NCBI GenBank assembly: GCA_964641965.1
Contig: CAZXLD010000035.1
Location: forward strand, 1 to 51,519
From: JAJDFU01 sp964641965
GTDB lineage: Bacteria; Bacteroidota; Bacteroidia; Chitinophagales; Saprospiraceae
DNA: 51,519 bases
Direction of reading: 5' to 3'
Part shown: one piece after another, positions 17,136-25,702 of the stretch
How positions within the stretch are numbered: position 1 is the stretch's first letter
How the letters are laid out: each line of letters starts with the position of its first letter
Position numbers and translations under genes: made by a program
Notes under the pieces: model-generated
Databases searched by the model: none
Told to the model about the DNA's origin: nothing
Seen by the model: the letters and a program-made list of their open reading frames with translations, nothing else

Positions 17136-17600
17136 CAAGTTGCAAGTGCCAAATTTCAAGTGCCAAATGACAAGTGGCGAATGCCAAATGGCAAATGTCA
17201 AATGTGGATTTACGAGTGCAGGTTGCGGAGGGACGAGTGGCAAATGGTATACGTCCCGGATATAGGTTGTCCGTCTACCGTCTACCGTGCACCGTCTACC
17301 GTGCACCGTCTACCGTCCACCGTCCACCGTCCATCGAGCATCGTCCACCGTGTACCGTCTACCCTGTACCGTCATCGAGCATCGCGCCCTTAGGCGCCAG
17401 CATCAGCGAAGTGAGCATCGAGCATCTAGAATCGAGCATTGAATGAACAATGATAAGGCCAGGATTTTCAATTTTCAATGGTCAATTTTCGATTAGGCCA
17501 AAATTAGAAATGGCGAATTGCCAGCATCTAGCATCCAGCTACAAGGATCACGTTTTTAGGCGTAAGTATCGCGTATCCAGCATCAATAGTATCAACAAAA
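17136..17600. repeat. Long heptanucleotide-phased composite repeat (copy 3)
   Basis: This occupies most of the 591-bp gap between coaD and pruA. Bases 17136-17268 divide into 19 consecutive 7-mers (CAAGTTG, CAAGTGC, CAAATTT, CAAGTGC, CAAATGA, CAAGTGG and so on, ending TATACGT, CCCGGAT, ATAGGTT). After a 2-nt slip, 17271-17381 hold 16 units of CCGTCTA, CCGTGCA and CCGTCCA type, one of them 6 bp. A GCGCC-CTTA-GGCGCC hairpin (17384-17398) follows, then CATCGAG/CATCTAG units, a TTTTCAA array near 17465, and the conserved CTACAAGGATCACG...AGGCGTAAGTATCGCG tail. The module order and the 2-nt slip match copy 2. Confidence 0.88.
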
Positions 17601-17651
17601 CGTGTATCGCATATCCGGCACCACTGGTTTCCTACTCCCTGTTTGAAAGCT

Positions 17652-17659
17652 TACATTTG
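17652..17659 (+). promoter_or_regulatory. Candidate Bacteroidota -7 promoter element for pruA
   Basis: TACATTTG matches the TAnnTTTG -7 consensus exactly and lies 46 bp before the pruA ATG. The -33 side is weak (TGGTTT near 17625-17630). It lies just downstream of the repeat region. Confidence 0.4.
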
Positions 17660-17705
17660 TGCCGCTATTAAGACACCAATTTTAGCTCACCAAACGATCG
17701 ACCAA

Positions 17706-19337
17706 ATGGCCAACGCATTCTTTGAAGTTCCTTTAGCTACCAATGAACCGGTATTTCAGTACGCGCCTGGCTCTCCAGAGCGAGAAGCTGTTAAACGAGA
17801 AATTGCCCGGCAGAAAGCAAATCCAATGGATATACCGATGACCATCGGCGGGCAACCCATCCGAACAGATCAGCAGGTACCAATCCATCCACCGCATGAA
17901 TTAAGCCATACTTTAGGGCATTACCATTTAGGGGGAAAGGCACATGTGCAGATGGCGATTGAGGCTGCCATGACCGCCAAGCCGGCCTGGGAAAACATGC
18001 CTTGGCAAGAACGGGCGGCCATTTTCTTAAAAGCAGCAGACCTGTTGAGCGGGCCTTACCGCGCCAGGATGAATGCTGCCACTATGCTTGGTCAATCCAA
18101 AAACGTATTCCAGGCGGAGATCGACTGCGTAGCTGAATTAGCTGATTTTTTCCGCTTTAATGTGCAGTACATGACCGAGATCTATGCCGAACAGCCGGAT
18201 AGCGCCCCTGGTATCTGGAACCGGTTGGAATACCGAGCCCTAGAAGGATTTGTTTTTGCACTTACCCCTTTCAACTTTACTTCCATTGCCGGAAACCTAC
18301 CCGGTGCACCAGCTTTGATGGGGAATACTGTGGTGTGGAAGCCGGCGATGAGCCAGATCTATTCGGCCCAGGTTATTATGGAGGTTTTCGAACAAGCGGG
18401 TCTACCTGATGGAGTAATCAATTTGATCTTTGTAAGCGGTCCGGATGCGGGAGATGTCATTTTTTCGCATCGGGATTTCGGTGGGCTCCACTTTACTGGC
18501 AGTACTGGCGTTTTCCAACTCTTATGGAAAACCATAGGGGAAAACATTAGCCTGTACAAAAGTTATCCGCGTATTGTAGGGGAAACCGGTGGGAAAGACT
18601 TTTTGATCATGCACAAATCAGCTGATGCGGATGAGGTGGTTACGGCCTTGGTACGTGGAGCCTTTGAATTTCAGGGCCAAAAGTGCTCTGCCGCATCCCG
18701 GGCCTACATTCCGGATTCGCGCTGGGAAGAAGTAAAAGAAAAATTGGTTAGTACCACCCGGACCGTTAAGATGGGATCGCCGGAAGACTTCACCAATTTC
18801 TTTAATGCCGTGATCGATGAGAAGGCGTTTGATAAAATTGCTTCTTATATCGATCAAGCCAAGCAGGACACCAATGTGGAGATTCTCACTGGCGGCGGAT
18901 ACGACAAGAGTCAGGGCTATTTCATCGAACCCACTATTCTGTTGACGACTGACCCAAAATACACCACCATGTGTGAAGAGATTTTTGGTCCGGTACTCAC
19001 CATCTATGTCTATCCGGCAAATGAATATGAAGCTACATTGACGTTGTTAGACGCTACTTCTCCATATGCCCTGACCGGTGCTGTATTTGCCAAGGATCGT
19101 GCAGCCGCGATCTTAGCAACTGAAATGTTGCGTCATTCGGCCGGTAATTTCTATATCAACGACAAACCTACAGGAGCCGTTGTTGGGCAACAACCATTCG
19201 GTGGAGCCAGAGGGTCCGGCACTAATGATAAGGCTGGGTCTTCATTCAATTTGAACCGTTGGATATCCCTGCGTACAATCAAAGAAAACTTTGTTCCGCC
19301 TACGGATTACCGTTATCCGTTTATGGATGCTGATTAG
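17706..19337 (+). CDS. pruA: L-glutamate gamma-semialdehyde (P5C) dehydrogenase
   Basis: The 543-residue aldehyde dehydrogenase oxidises glutamate semialdehyde to glutamate with NAD in proline degradation. Diagnostic blocks are LTPFNFTSIAGNLPGAPALM, FTGSTGVF, the general-base GETGGKDF, and the catalytic Cys in EFQGQKCSAASR. EEIFGPVLTIYVYP and GQQPFGGARGSGTNDKAG close the fold. The ATG at 17706 gives the usual Bacteroidota start MANAFFEVP; the ORF from 17643 would begin before the -7 box. The length is that of stand-alone PruA. A strong terminator follows. Confidence 0.95.
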   Translation: MANAFFEVPLATNEPVFQYAPGSPEREAVKREIARQKANPMDIPMTIGGQPIRTDQQVPIHPPHELSHTLGHYHLGGKAHVQMAIEAAMTAKPAWENMPWQERAAIFLKAADLLSGPYRARMNAATMLGQSKNVFQAEIDCVAELADFFRFNVQYMTEIYAEQPDSAPGIWNRLEYRALEGFVFALTPFNFTSIAGNLPGAPALMGNTVVWKPAMSQIYSAQVIMEVFEQAGLPDGVINLIFVSGPDAGDVIFSHRDFGGLHFTGSTGVFQLLWKTIGENISLYKSYPRIVGETGGKDFLIMHKSADADEVVTALVRGAFEFQGQKCSAASRAYIPDSRWEEVKEKLVSTTRTVKMGSPEDFTNFFNAVIDEKAFDKIASYIDQAKQDTNVEILTGGGYDKSQGYFIEPTILLTTDPKYTTMCEEIFGPVLTIYVYPANEYEATLTLLDATSPYALTGAVFAKDRAAAILATEMLRHSAGNFYINDKPTGAVVGQQPFGGARGSGTNDKAGSSFNLNRWISLRTIKENFVPPTDYRYPFMDAD

Positions 19338-19363
19338 GGTATAGGGAACAGTAGAAACTGATG

Positions 19364-19396
19364 AAGAGCTTTCTTTTAAGGAGGCTCTTTTTTTAT
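19364..19396 (+). terminator. Intrinsic terminator of pruA
   Basis: A roughly 11-bp stem (AAGAGCTTTCTT with AAGGAGGCTCTT, allowing G-U pairs) is followed directly by a run of T. It lies 27 bp after the pruA stop. Confidence 0.75.
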
Positions 19397-19526
19397 TTGT
19401 AATCCAATCCTGATAATCAATAATTTCAAATTCTTCAATGATTTAGGGAGGGTGTTTCAATCTTGAGTCGTTTCAGTGCATGTAGGGAATATACTACCTA
19501 CCACAACACTGAAAACGGACAATCCT

Positions 19527-21296
19527 ATGAAAAAAAGGCTTTTACTCCTACTCTGCTGGCTACCGAGCCTGTTACAAGGGCAGGGTTATACCGACTATCT
19601 GGGTGCCGGCCATATGGAAGGCATCAAAGTGTCGACGAGTCATACTGCATTGGCAAATGTAGACGGTACCAAATCCATTGATGGCTTCCCAATCGAAAAC
19701 ACAGGGGCTTTGATAGATGCTTCCCGGTTTTTGGCTCAATCTACCATGGGCTATGACTATGAATCAATCGAGAAGGCGGCAGCCATGGGATATGAGGCTT
19801 GGCTGGATGAACAATTTACCATGCCTCGGCAGACTGCCGAACAGAAAATTGAAGAGATAACCAGTTACCTGGGGAATTCGGATGTAGATTTCTATGGGAT
19901 GTTTGGATTTAGGGCAGCCTGGTTAAATCTCGTATTGAAACATCCCGACCTGCTTCGGCAACGTGTGACCCATGCCTTAAGCCAGATCTTCGTGGTCTCT
20001 TCCTTTGGCAGTGATCTGTTTGAGGATGTTTTTGAATTGTCTACTTCCTATTACGATATTTTGAATGAACATGCTTTCGGCAATTATAGGGACTTGTTGG
20101 TCGCTGTGAGTCGCAGTCCTTCCATGGGGTTGTATTTGAGTCATATGAATAACCCCAAATCAGACCCTGAAAATAACATCCACCCGGATGAAAACTATGC
20201 ACGGGAGGTCATGCAGCTTTTTTCCATTGGCCTATATGAATTAAATAATGATGGTACCCGGAAACTGGATTCAAGTGGGAATTATATTCCAACCTATACG
20301 AATGAAGATATCCGGGAATTTGCCAAGATTTTTACCGGATTTGGTAATGGAGGTCCAGCTGGTGAATTCGGCGTTTTTTTTGGAGAAGAGGCAGAGGAAG
20401 CAGCTTATCTTCCTATGCGCATGTACGATGATTGGCATGAACCTGGGGAAAAGAAATTGCTAAATGGGGTGGTGGTGCCGGCTGGACAAACCGGCCTACA
20501 AGATTTTGAAGCCGCCATGGACAACTTGTTTAATCACCCGAACGTGGGCCCATTTATTGGTAAAGCCCTAATTCAATTCCTGGTGTCAGCGAACCCAAGT
20601 TCCGCCTATGTCAATCGGGTGGCCAATGCATTTAATAATAACGGGAATGGTGTACGCGGAGATATGAAGGCCGTCATTAAGGCTATACTGCTAGATCCGG
20701 AGGCGCGCATGTGTAACCCAACTGACGATCCCATCATTGGCAAACTGAGGGAACCTATTGTACGCTATACGAATTTGCTTAAGGCATTTAATATTCGCAA
20801 TCAAAATGGCCCTTTTTTTGATCAAATGTTTGCCTGGTATGATATGGTTGGGCAAGTGCCTTATTATTCGCCAAGTGTATTTAACTTCTATAGTCCTGAA
20901 TTTCAGCCTAACGGGCCTATTGCAGATAATGACTTTGTAGGCCCTGTATTCCAAATTCACAATTCGTCTACTTCTATCGGATATGTAAATCTTATGAGTT
21001 TTATTACGCTAGAAGGTTATGTTTTTGATCCGGATATCGATTATATTTTTAAAGATGTCGGTCTTCCTATGCAAGGCACTCAATTGGACTTTCAGGACGA
21101 ATTGGCACTGGTTGATCAACCAGAGGCTTTGGTAGATCGGCTTAATATCCTGTTAGCCGCAGGCCAGTTATCCACTAAAAGTAAATCGGTCATTGTGAAT
21201 GCCATCAATCAAATAGACGATCGGGAAGCTATGGATCGTCTTCGACTGGCTATTTCCCTGATTATGATCGCACCTGAATATGCTTTTCTGAAGTAA
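19527..21296 (+). CDS. DUF1800 family secreted protein
   Basis: The 589-residue protein has a signal peptide (MKKRLLLLLCWLPSLLQGQ). It contains the DUF1800 pattern: DASRFLAQSTMGYDYESIEK, EAWLDEQFTMP, a central NYAREVMQLFSIGLYELN block, a FTGFGNGG segment and KLREPIVRYTNLL near the end. These proteins are common in Bacteroidota and Planctomycetes and are nearly always paired with DUF1501. Their biochemical role is unknown. ATG 19527 is selected because the signal peptide begins there. The DUF1501 gene starts 70 bp downstream. Confidence 0.88.
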   Translation: MKKRLLLLLCWLPSLLQGQGYTDYLGAGHMEGIKVSTSHTALANVDGTKSIDGFPIENTGALIDASRFLAQSTMGYDYESIEKAAAMGYEAWLDEQFTMPRQTAEQKIEEITSYLGNSDVDFYGMFGFRAAWLNLVLKHPDLLRQRVTHALSQIFVVSSFGSDLFEDVFELSTSYYDILNEHAFGNYRDLLVAVSRSPSMGLYLSHMNNPKSDPENNIHPDENYAREVMQLFSIGLYELNNDGTRKLDSSGNYIPTYTNEDIREFAKIFTGFGNGGPAGEFGVFFGEEAEEAAYLPMRMYDDWHEPGEKKLLNGVVVPAGQTGLQDFEAAMDNLFNHPNVGPFIGKALIQFLVSANPSSAYVNRVANAFNNNGNGVRGDMKAVIKAILLDPEARMCNPTDDPIIGKLREPIVRYTNLLKAFNIRNQNGPFFDQMFAWYDMVGQVPYYSPSVFNFYSPEFQPNGPIADNDFVGPVFQIHNSSTSIGYVNLMSFITLEGYVFDPDIDYIFKDVGLPMQGTQLDFQDELALVDQPEALVDRLNILLAAGQLSTKSKSVIVNAINQIDDREAMDRLRLAISLIMIAPEYAFLK

Positions 21297-21366
21297 TTCT
21301 AATTCAATTCCAAGCTAAGAAACATAGGAAAAGCATCTATTCAACGGTATTCAAATTCAACAAAGA

Positions 21367-22776
21367 ATGAGTCGCAAACATAAAATCAACCGAAGAAAAT
21401 TCATTGGGCAGGCCAGTTGTGCTGCTGTAGGTAGCACCACCTTTTTTAGTACCCTGTTTAATCTAGGCATGGCAAACGAGGCAGCTGCGCGTGCCAACAG
21501 CATAGTATCCTCCAACGGCAATTACAAAGCCTTGGTCTGCATCCTATTTGGAGGCGGAAACGATTCCTATAATATGCTGGTGCCAATGGATAATGCTGCT
21601 TACCAGGAGTATACCATCACCCGATCGAATCAGGCGCTGGCCAAGAACACCTTGTTACCACTTAGCCCATTGGCAGGAAACCAGCAACCTCTGGGTTTTC
21701 ACCCTTCCATGCCGGAAGTGCAGCAGCTGTTTAACTCGGGTCGGCTGAGCGTTATTGCCAATATCGGTACACTGATAGAGCCTACTACAACTACAAATGT
21801 TTTCTCGGGTAGCGCCAAATTGCCTTTGGGCTTATTCTCTCATGCCGATCAGATTCAGCAGTGGCAAACCTCGGTACCTCAAAGCCGGAATGCCAATGGT
21901 TGGGGTGGCCGGGTGGCAGATATCCTCCAGAGTATGAACACGAATCAGAATATCTCAATGAGTATTTCTTTGGCTGGCCGGAATGTATTTCAATCGGGCA
22001 ATAGAACATCAGAGTACACGATCCGGCCGGATGGGAATGGAAGTATTGGAATCGACGGATACGAGGAGGAAGGCTTCTATCAACAGGTGCGAAGATCGGC
22101 TATAGATAGTTTATTGGAGCAGCAGTATTCGGATATATTCACCAAGACCTATGCCGACGTCATCCGAAATGCACAAGACAGCCACGAATTGTTTAGTGGA
22201 GCTGTTGGTCAAGTGAATTTGGGTACGACTTTTTCCGAGACCTACTTATCGCAAAGCCTTCAAATGGTTGCCAAGACGATCGCGGCCCGCAATACCCTTG
22301 GCGTATCCCGCCAGACCTTTTTTGTGTCATACGATGGTTGGGACCATCACGATGAATTATTGAATGCTCAATCCACTATGTTAAGAGAAGTGAGTCAAGC
22401 ATTTGGCGAGTTTAACGCCGCTCTGGAAGAACTTGGTCTGGCCAATGACGTGACCACGTTTACCATCTCCGATTTTGCCCGTACCCTCACCTCTAACGGC
22501 AACGGTACGGATCATGGTTGGGGCGGTAATGTTATGGTTATGGGTGGTGCTGTTCAGGGTGGACAAGTGTATGGGGAATATCCATCGCTGGGCCTTAATT
22601 CGGCTTTGGAAATTGGAAACGGGGTCTTGGTCCCTACGCTTTCAACGGATGAATACTTTGCTGAATTGGCCAGTTGGTTTGGGGTGTCCAATGGGGACCT
22701 CAGCAATATCTTTCCGAACCTGACCAACTTCTATGTGCCGGGTGCTACTCCACCTATTGGTTTTATGAAAGCCTAG
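21367..22776 (+). CDS. DUF1501 family protein, twin-arginine signal
   Basis: The 469-residue protein has a twin-arginine export motif NRRKFIG at residues 8-14 and a following hydrophobic stretch, so it is probably exported folded by Tat. The DUF1501 core includes LVCILFGGGNDSYNMLVPMD, FHPSMPEVQQLFNSGRLSVI, SYDGWDHHDELL and FTISDFARTLTSNG...DHGWGGNVMVMGG. These place it in the alkaline-phosphatase/sulfatase-like superfamily, with metal-binding Asp and His residues conserved. It follows the DUF1800 gene and precedes a T9SS-sorted gene, probably one transcript. Confidence 0.9.
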   Translation: MSRKHKINRRKFIGQASCAAVGSTTFFSTLFNLGMANEAAARANSIVSSNGNYKALVCILFGGGNDSYNMLVPMDNAAYQEYTITRSNQALAKNTLLPLSPLAGNQQPLGFHPSMPEVQQLFNSGRLSVIANIGTLIEPTTTTNVFSGSAKLPLGLFSHADQIQQWQTSVPQSRNANGWGGRVADILQSMNTNQNISMSISLAGRNVFQSGNRTSEYTIRPDGNGSIGIDGYEEEGFYQQVRRSAIDSLLEQQYSDIFTKTYADVIRNAQDSHELFSGAVGQVNLGTTFSETYLSQSLQMVAKTIAARNTLGVSRQTFFVSYDGWDHHDELLNAQSTMLREVSQAFGEFNAALEELGLANDVTTFTISDFARTLTSNGNGTDHGWGGNVMVMGGAVQGGQVYGEYPSLGLNSALEIGNGVLVPTLSTDEYFAELASWFGVSNGDLSNIFPNLTNFYVPGATPPIGFMKA

Positions 22777-22818
22777 TATCCTTCTGTTTTATCCATCTGA
22801 TCCTTAAGAACACAAATC

Positions 22819-23595
22819 ATGAATACTAAAAACCTATTTCTATTGCTGGTGGGATTAAGCATGAGCTTTTATTCCATCGGTCAATGCGAGGAAGTGAACG
22901 CTTCCATCTGGAAAGATACCTGGCGATCATGTGAGGCCTCCCAAAATCCGAACGACCTGCATGGATTGAGCCATTGGATCTTATACGACCTGGGGATGGT
23001 TCAACGGCTATCCAAAGCACATATCTGGAATACCAATGAAGCCGGCCTAACCGAGGCCGGTTTTAAGAAAGTGGTCGTCGAGTACTCCAAAACCGGACGT
23101 AGATGGACAGCACTGGGCACTTATGTATTTCCTCAAGGTACAGGGGAAGCAGTGTATGAAGGCTTTGAAGGCTTTGATTTTAAAGGCGAAGATGTCCGTT
23201 TCGTATTGATTACGGCCCTGGAAAACTGGGGACACCCTAGCTGTTTTGGGTTGGCTGAAGTTAAATTTAATTTGACAACCCCTGGCAGCCTGGATGAAGT
23301 AATTACTGCTACGGAAAATCCCTCAACTCCTTCTCTGGAATTCGAATTGACCCCAAATCCAGCCCAGGGTGCTGTGCAATTGCAGATCGGCTCGGGGAAG
23401 ACAGAGCAGGTCATGGTGCGGATTACCAATTTGAATGGGCAGACCTTATATCAGCAACCCAATCAACTATTCAACGGTCAAAACCGGATTCAGTTACCCT
23501 TGACCGGGTTGATTGCTGGGGTTTATTTCGTTTCGGTGTATAGAGAAAAAGGTGGACAGGTTCGAACTAAAAAGCTGGTTGTGCTGGAAGAATAG
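22819..23595 (+). CDS. T9SS-sorted protein with discoidin-like domain
   Basis: The 258-residue protein has a signal peptide (ending SMSFYSIGQ). A beta-rich domain (22-150) begins CEEVNASIWKDTWRSCEAS and has LGMVQRLSKAHIWN and FVLITALENWG, like an F5/8-type discoidin fold. The C-terminal ~75 residues form a type A T9SS sorting domain: LTPNPAQGAVQL, VRITNLNGQTLYQ, LTGLIAGVYFVSVYR and a final KKLVVLEE. It is thus exported across the outer membrane. It probably forms a unit with DUF1800 and DUF1501. A convergent MOSC gene follows. Confidence 0.85.
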   Translation: MNTKNLFLLLVGLSMSFYSIGQCEEVNASIWKDTWRSCEASQNPNDLHGLSHWILYDLGMVQRLSKAHIWNTNEAGLTEAGFKKVVVEYSKTGRRWTALGTYVFPQGTGEAVYEGFEGFDFKGEDVRFVLITALENWGHPSCFGLAEVKFNLTTPGSLDEVITATENPSTPSLEFELTPNPAQGAVQLQIGSGKTEQVMVRITNLNGQTLYQQPNQLFNGQNRIQLPLTGLIAGVYFVSVYREKGGQVRTKKLVVLEE

Positions 23596-23758
23596 AGTTG
23601 TATGGACAGATCTTATAGGATGGAAGTATTATTGAGCAGTCGGGTTGCTCGGCGTGGCCTGGAGAAAAAGCTGTTCGGAGTCAGTAGCCTGTTTGTATCA
23701 GGGGTTACATTCCGTACAGACAAAGCAAAACTTGTAAACATCAAGGATTCGATCGGCC

Positions 23759-24406
23759 CTAGGACACCAGACGCTCCAGCCGCCGTTGAAAAAAGGTAAC
23801 CCAATCAAAAGGCAGACTAGGGGATTGGATGGCTTTTTTGAGTAGAGTCGTATTGTGTTTATCTGCATTGTACAGGCGTACCACTTCTTCCACCGTAAGC
23901 TCGTAATCGTCATCCCCAATTTTTTCGATAGCATCGCCCGGTTGGAAGGTTCCTTCCTCCAGTACTTTGAAGTAAAAACCAGTACGCTGCGCCTCCAGGA
24001 ATTCACCTATGAATTTGGGATCCCCCATCTTGATACCCAATTTAAAACAGGGCATGCGGGGGGAAGTCACGCGCAAGGCCACAGTTCCTATTCGAAACTC
24101 GTCTCCGATATGAACGGTTTGTTCTGTCAAGCCGGATACGGATAAGTTTTCCCCAAATCGACCGGGTGCGAACTCCAGATCCGGTCGCTGTGCTGCCCAA
24201 AAAGCGTAGTGTTCCATGGGGTAGGCATAGACCGCCTTTTCCACGCCACCATGCACCTTTAGATCGGCTTGTTTATCCCCTTCAATATTGAGATACTTGA
24301 CGGTTACCGGATGCGCAACTTCTTCTTTATAGATACCGGTCATAACCAGCCTGCCATTATATTCTGTTTCCTTGGGCAGACCAATGAAAATGTGATGCAA
24401 TTGCAT
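23759..24406 (-). CDS. MOSC domain protein, YiiM-like
   Basis: The 215-residue protein carries the MOSC fold pattern: DLKVHGGVEKAVYAYPMEHY, FGENLSVSGL, VHIGDEFRIGTVALRVTSPRMPCFKLG with the conserved Cys, and FYFKVLEEGTFQPGD. The C-terminal ~50 residues are the three-helix domain of YiiM proteins. Family members bind molybdenum cofactor and may reduce N-hydroxylated compounds. The start codon ATG 24406 is followed by the typical short beta strand. It converges with the T9SS gene. Confidence 0.87.
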   Translation of the reverse strand: MQLHHIFIGLPKETEYNGRLVMTGIYKEEVAHPVTVKYLNIEGDKQADLKVHGGVEKAVYAYPMEHYAFWAAQRPDLEFAPGRFGENLSVSGLTEQTVHIGDEFRIGTVALRVTSPRMPCFKLGIKMGDPKFIGEFLEAQRTGFYFKVLEEGTFQPGDAIEKIGDDDYELTVEEVVRLYNADKHNTTLLKKAIQSPSLPFDWVTFFQRRLERLVS

Positions 24407-24635
24407 AGCTACAGTAAATTACCTATTGCGATATTGTATCCCTAAAGGTAGGATAATGAATGGTCAGATGGTATGTGCGACTTCACAAATACTGTTCGCC
24501 CCTGCTACAGGTTGACCGGAAAATAGTCAACTTATGAAGGTAAATGAAAGGTTATACGCAAGAATCAGGGCCGTGGTCAACCTCAGTTTTGAGTTCCAAG
24601 CGCTTACCTTAAACCAGTAAAATAAAAGTAGCTCT

Positions 24636-25538
24636 ATGAAGATCAAAGTTGCAGTAGTCCAGGAGAGCCCCTTGTTTTTTGATAAAGCAGGAACACTGCA
24701 AAAGGTAGCCACTATTGTCCGAGAGCAGATACCACGGGATGTTCAGCTGGTTTTATTTCCGGAATCTTTTGTGCCAGGATATCCAAGAGGGTTTGATTTT
24801 GGAGCGCGGGTAGGAAGTCGAACAGAGGATGGAAAAAAGCTCTATGCCCGGTATCATCGAGAAAGCCTCGATGTGACTTCTGCTGATTTGTCTTTTTTTG
24901 AACGCATTGCCCAGGAGAATGGTGTTTATTTAGCTATTGGCGTCACTGAAAAGGAAGCTGTACACAGTAGCCTTTATTGTTCATTGCTCTACATATCGCC
25001 CACTGAAGGTTTGCTCGGTGTACACCGCAAGATCAAACCCACAGGTACCGAACGCTTGATCTGGGCAGAGGCCGGGCCCGAATCCTTAGTATCTTTCGCT
25101 ACCTCTATGGGACAAATCGGCGGCCTGATCTGCTGGGAGAACTATATGCCGCTGGCACGAATGGCTCTATATCAGCAGGGCGTCCAGGTTTACTTGGCCC
25201 CAACAGCAGATTCCCGACCTGCCTGGACTGCAACCATGCAGCATATTGCCCTGGAAGGCCGATGTTTTGTGTTAGGTTGCAACCAGTATTTTACCAAATC
25301 TATGTACCCCGGGGAATTCCAACCCTGGGTAAAAGAGGAGCCGGAAGCATTATGTCCAGGTGGGAGCTTGATCGTAGCCCCTAATGGTGCAATCCTCGCC
25401 GGTCCTTTGTTTGGAAAAGCCGGGATCTTGACCGCTGAACTCGATCTGGATCAGATCATTGCTCAAAAGCTAGACTTTGACCCTGTAGGCCACTATCAAC
25501 GGCCCGATATTTTTGAGTTTAAGATTCGGAATCTGTAA
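24636..25538 (+). CDS. Carbon-nitrogen hydrolase, nitrilase-like
   Basis: The 300-residue protein has the catalytic triad of the nitrilase superfamily: Glu43 in FPESF, Lys132 in HRKIKPT and Cys166 in LICWENY. The PTGTERLIW extension after the Lys motif and CWENYMPLARM are typical of branch 1 true nitrilases and cyanide hydratases, so hydrolysis of a nitrile to acid plus ammonia is the best guess. The natural substrate is unknown. It is a lone gene divergent from the MOSC gene, with a 229-bp upstream gap in which I see no further feature. Confidence 0.88.
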   Translation: MKIKVAVVQESPLFFDKAGTLQKVATIVREQIPRDVQLVLFPESFVPGYPRGFDFGARVGSRTEDGKKLYARYHRESLDVTSADLSFFERIAQENGVYLAIGVTEKEAVHSSLYCSLLYISPTEGLLGVHRKIKPTGTERLIWAEAGPESLVSFATSMGQIGGLICWENYMPLARMALYQQGVQVYLAPTADSRPAWTATMQHIALEGRCFVLGCNQYFTKSMYPGEFQPWVKEEPEALCPGGSLIVAPNGAILAGPLFGKAGILTAELDLDQIIAQKLDFDPVGHYQRPDIFEFKIRNL

Positions 25539-25702
25539 AAAAGTTCTTTTTATACCCCTTTTAATTAAAAATGGTATTACTTATGTTGACAACCCTTCTT
25601 GTGGGAAAGGTGCGTCCACTAGTGCGGATTAGGGTGTATTTTAAACTTGCGTCCGTATTACAACCGCTTAGGTGTAAGTTCAATTGGTCCATCCTTTACT
25701 TA

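Noticed and set aside
17121..17446. Two overlapping plus-strand 90-aa ORFs after coaD
   Set aside because: Both are translations of heptad repeat tracts; low complexity and no start context.
17136..17600. CRISPR-like appearance of the long repeat
   Set aside because: Units are 7 bp without spacers of constant length, and no cas genes are present.
23602..23799. 65-aa plus-strand ORF after the T9SS gene
   Set aside because: Overlaps the 3-prime end of the convergent MOSC gene and has no family pattern; a real small gene cannot be excluded.
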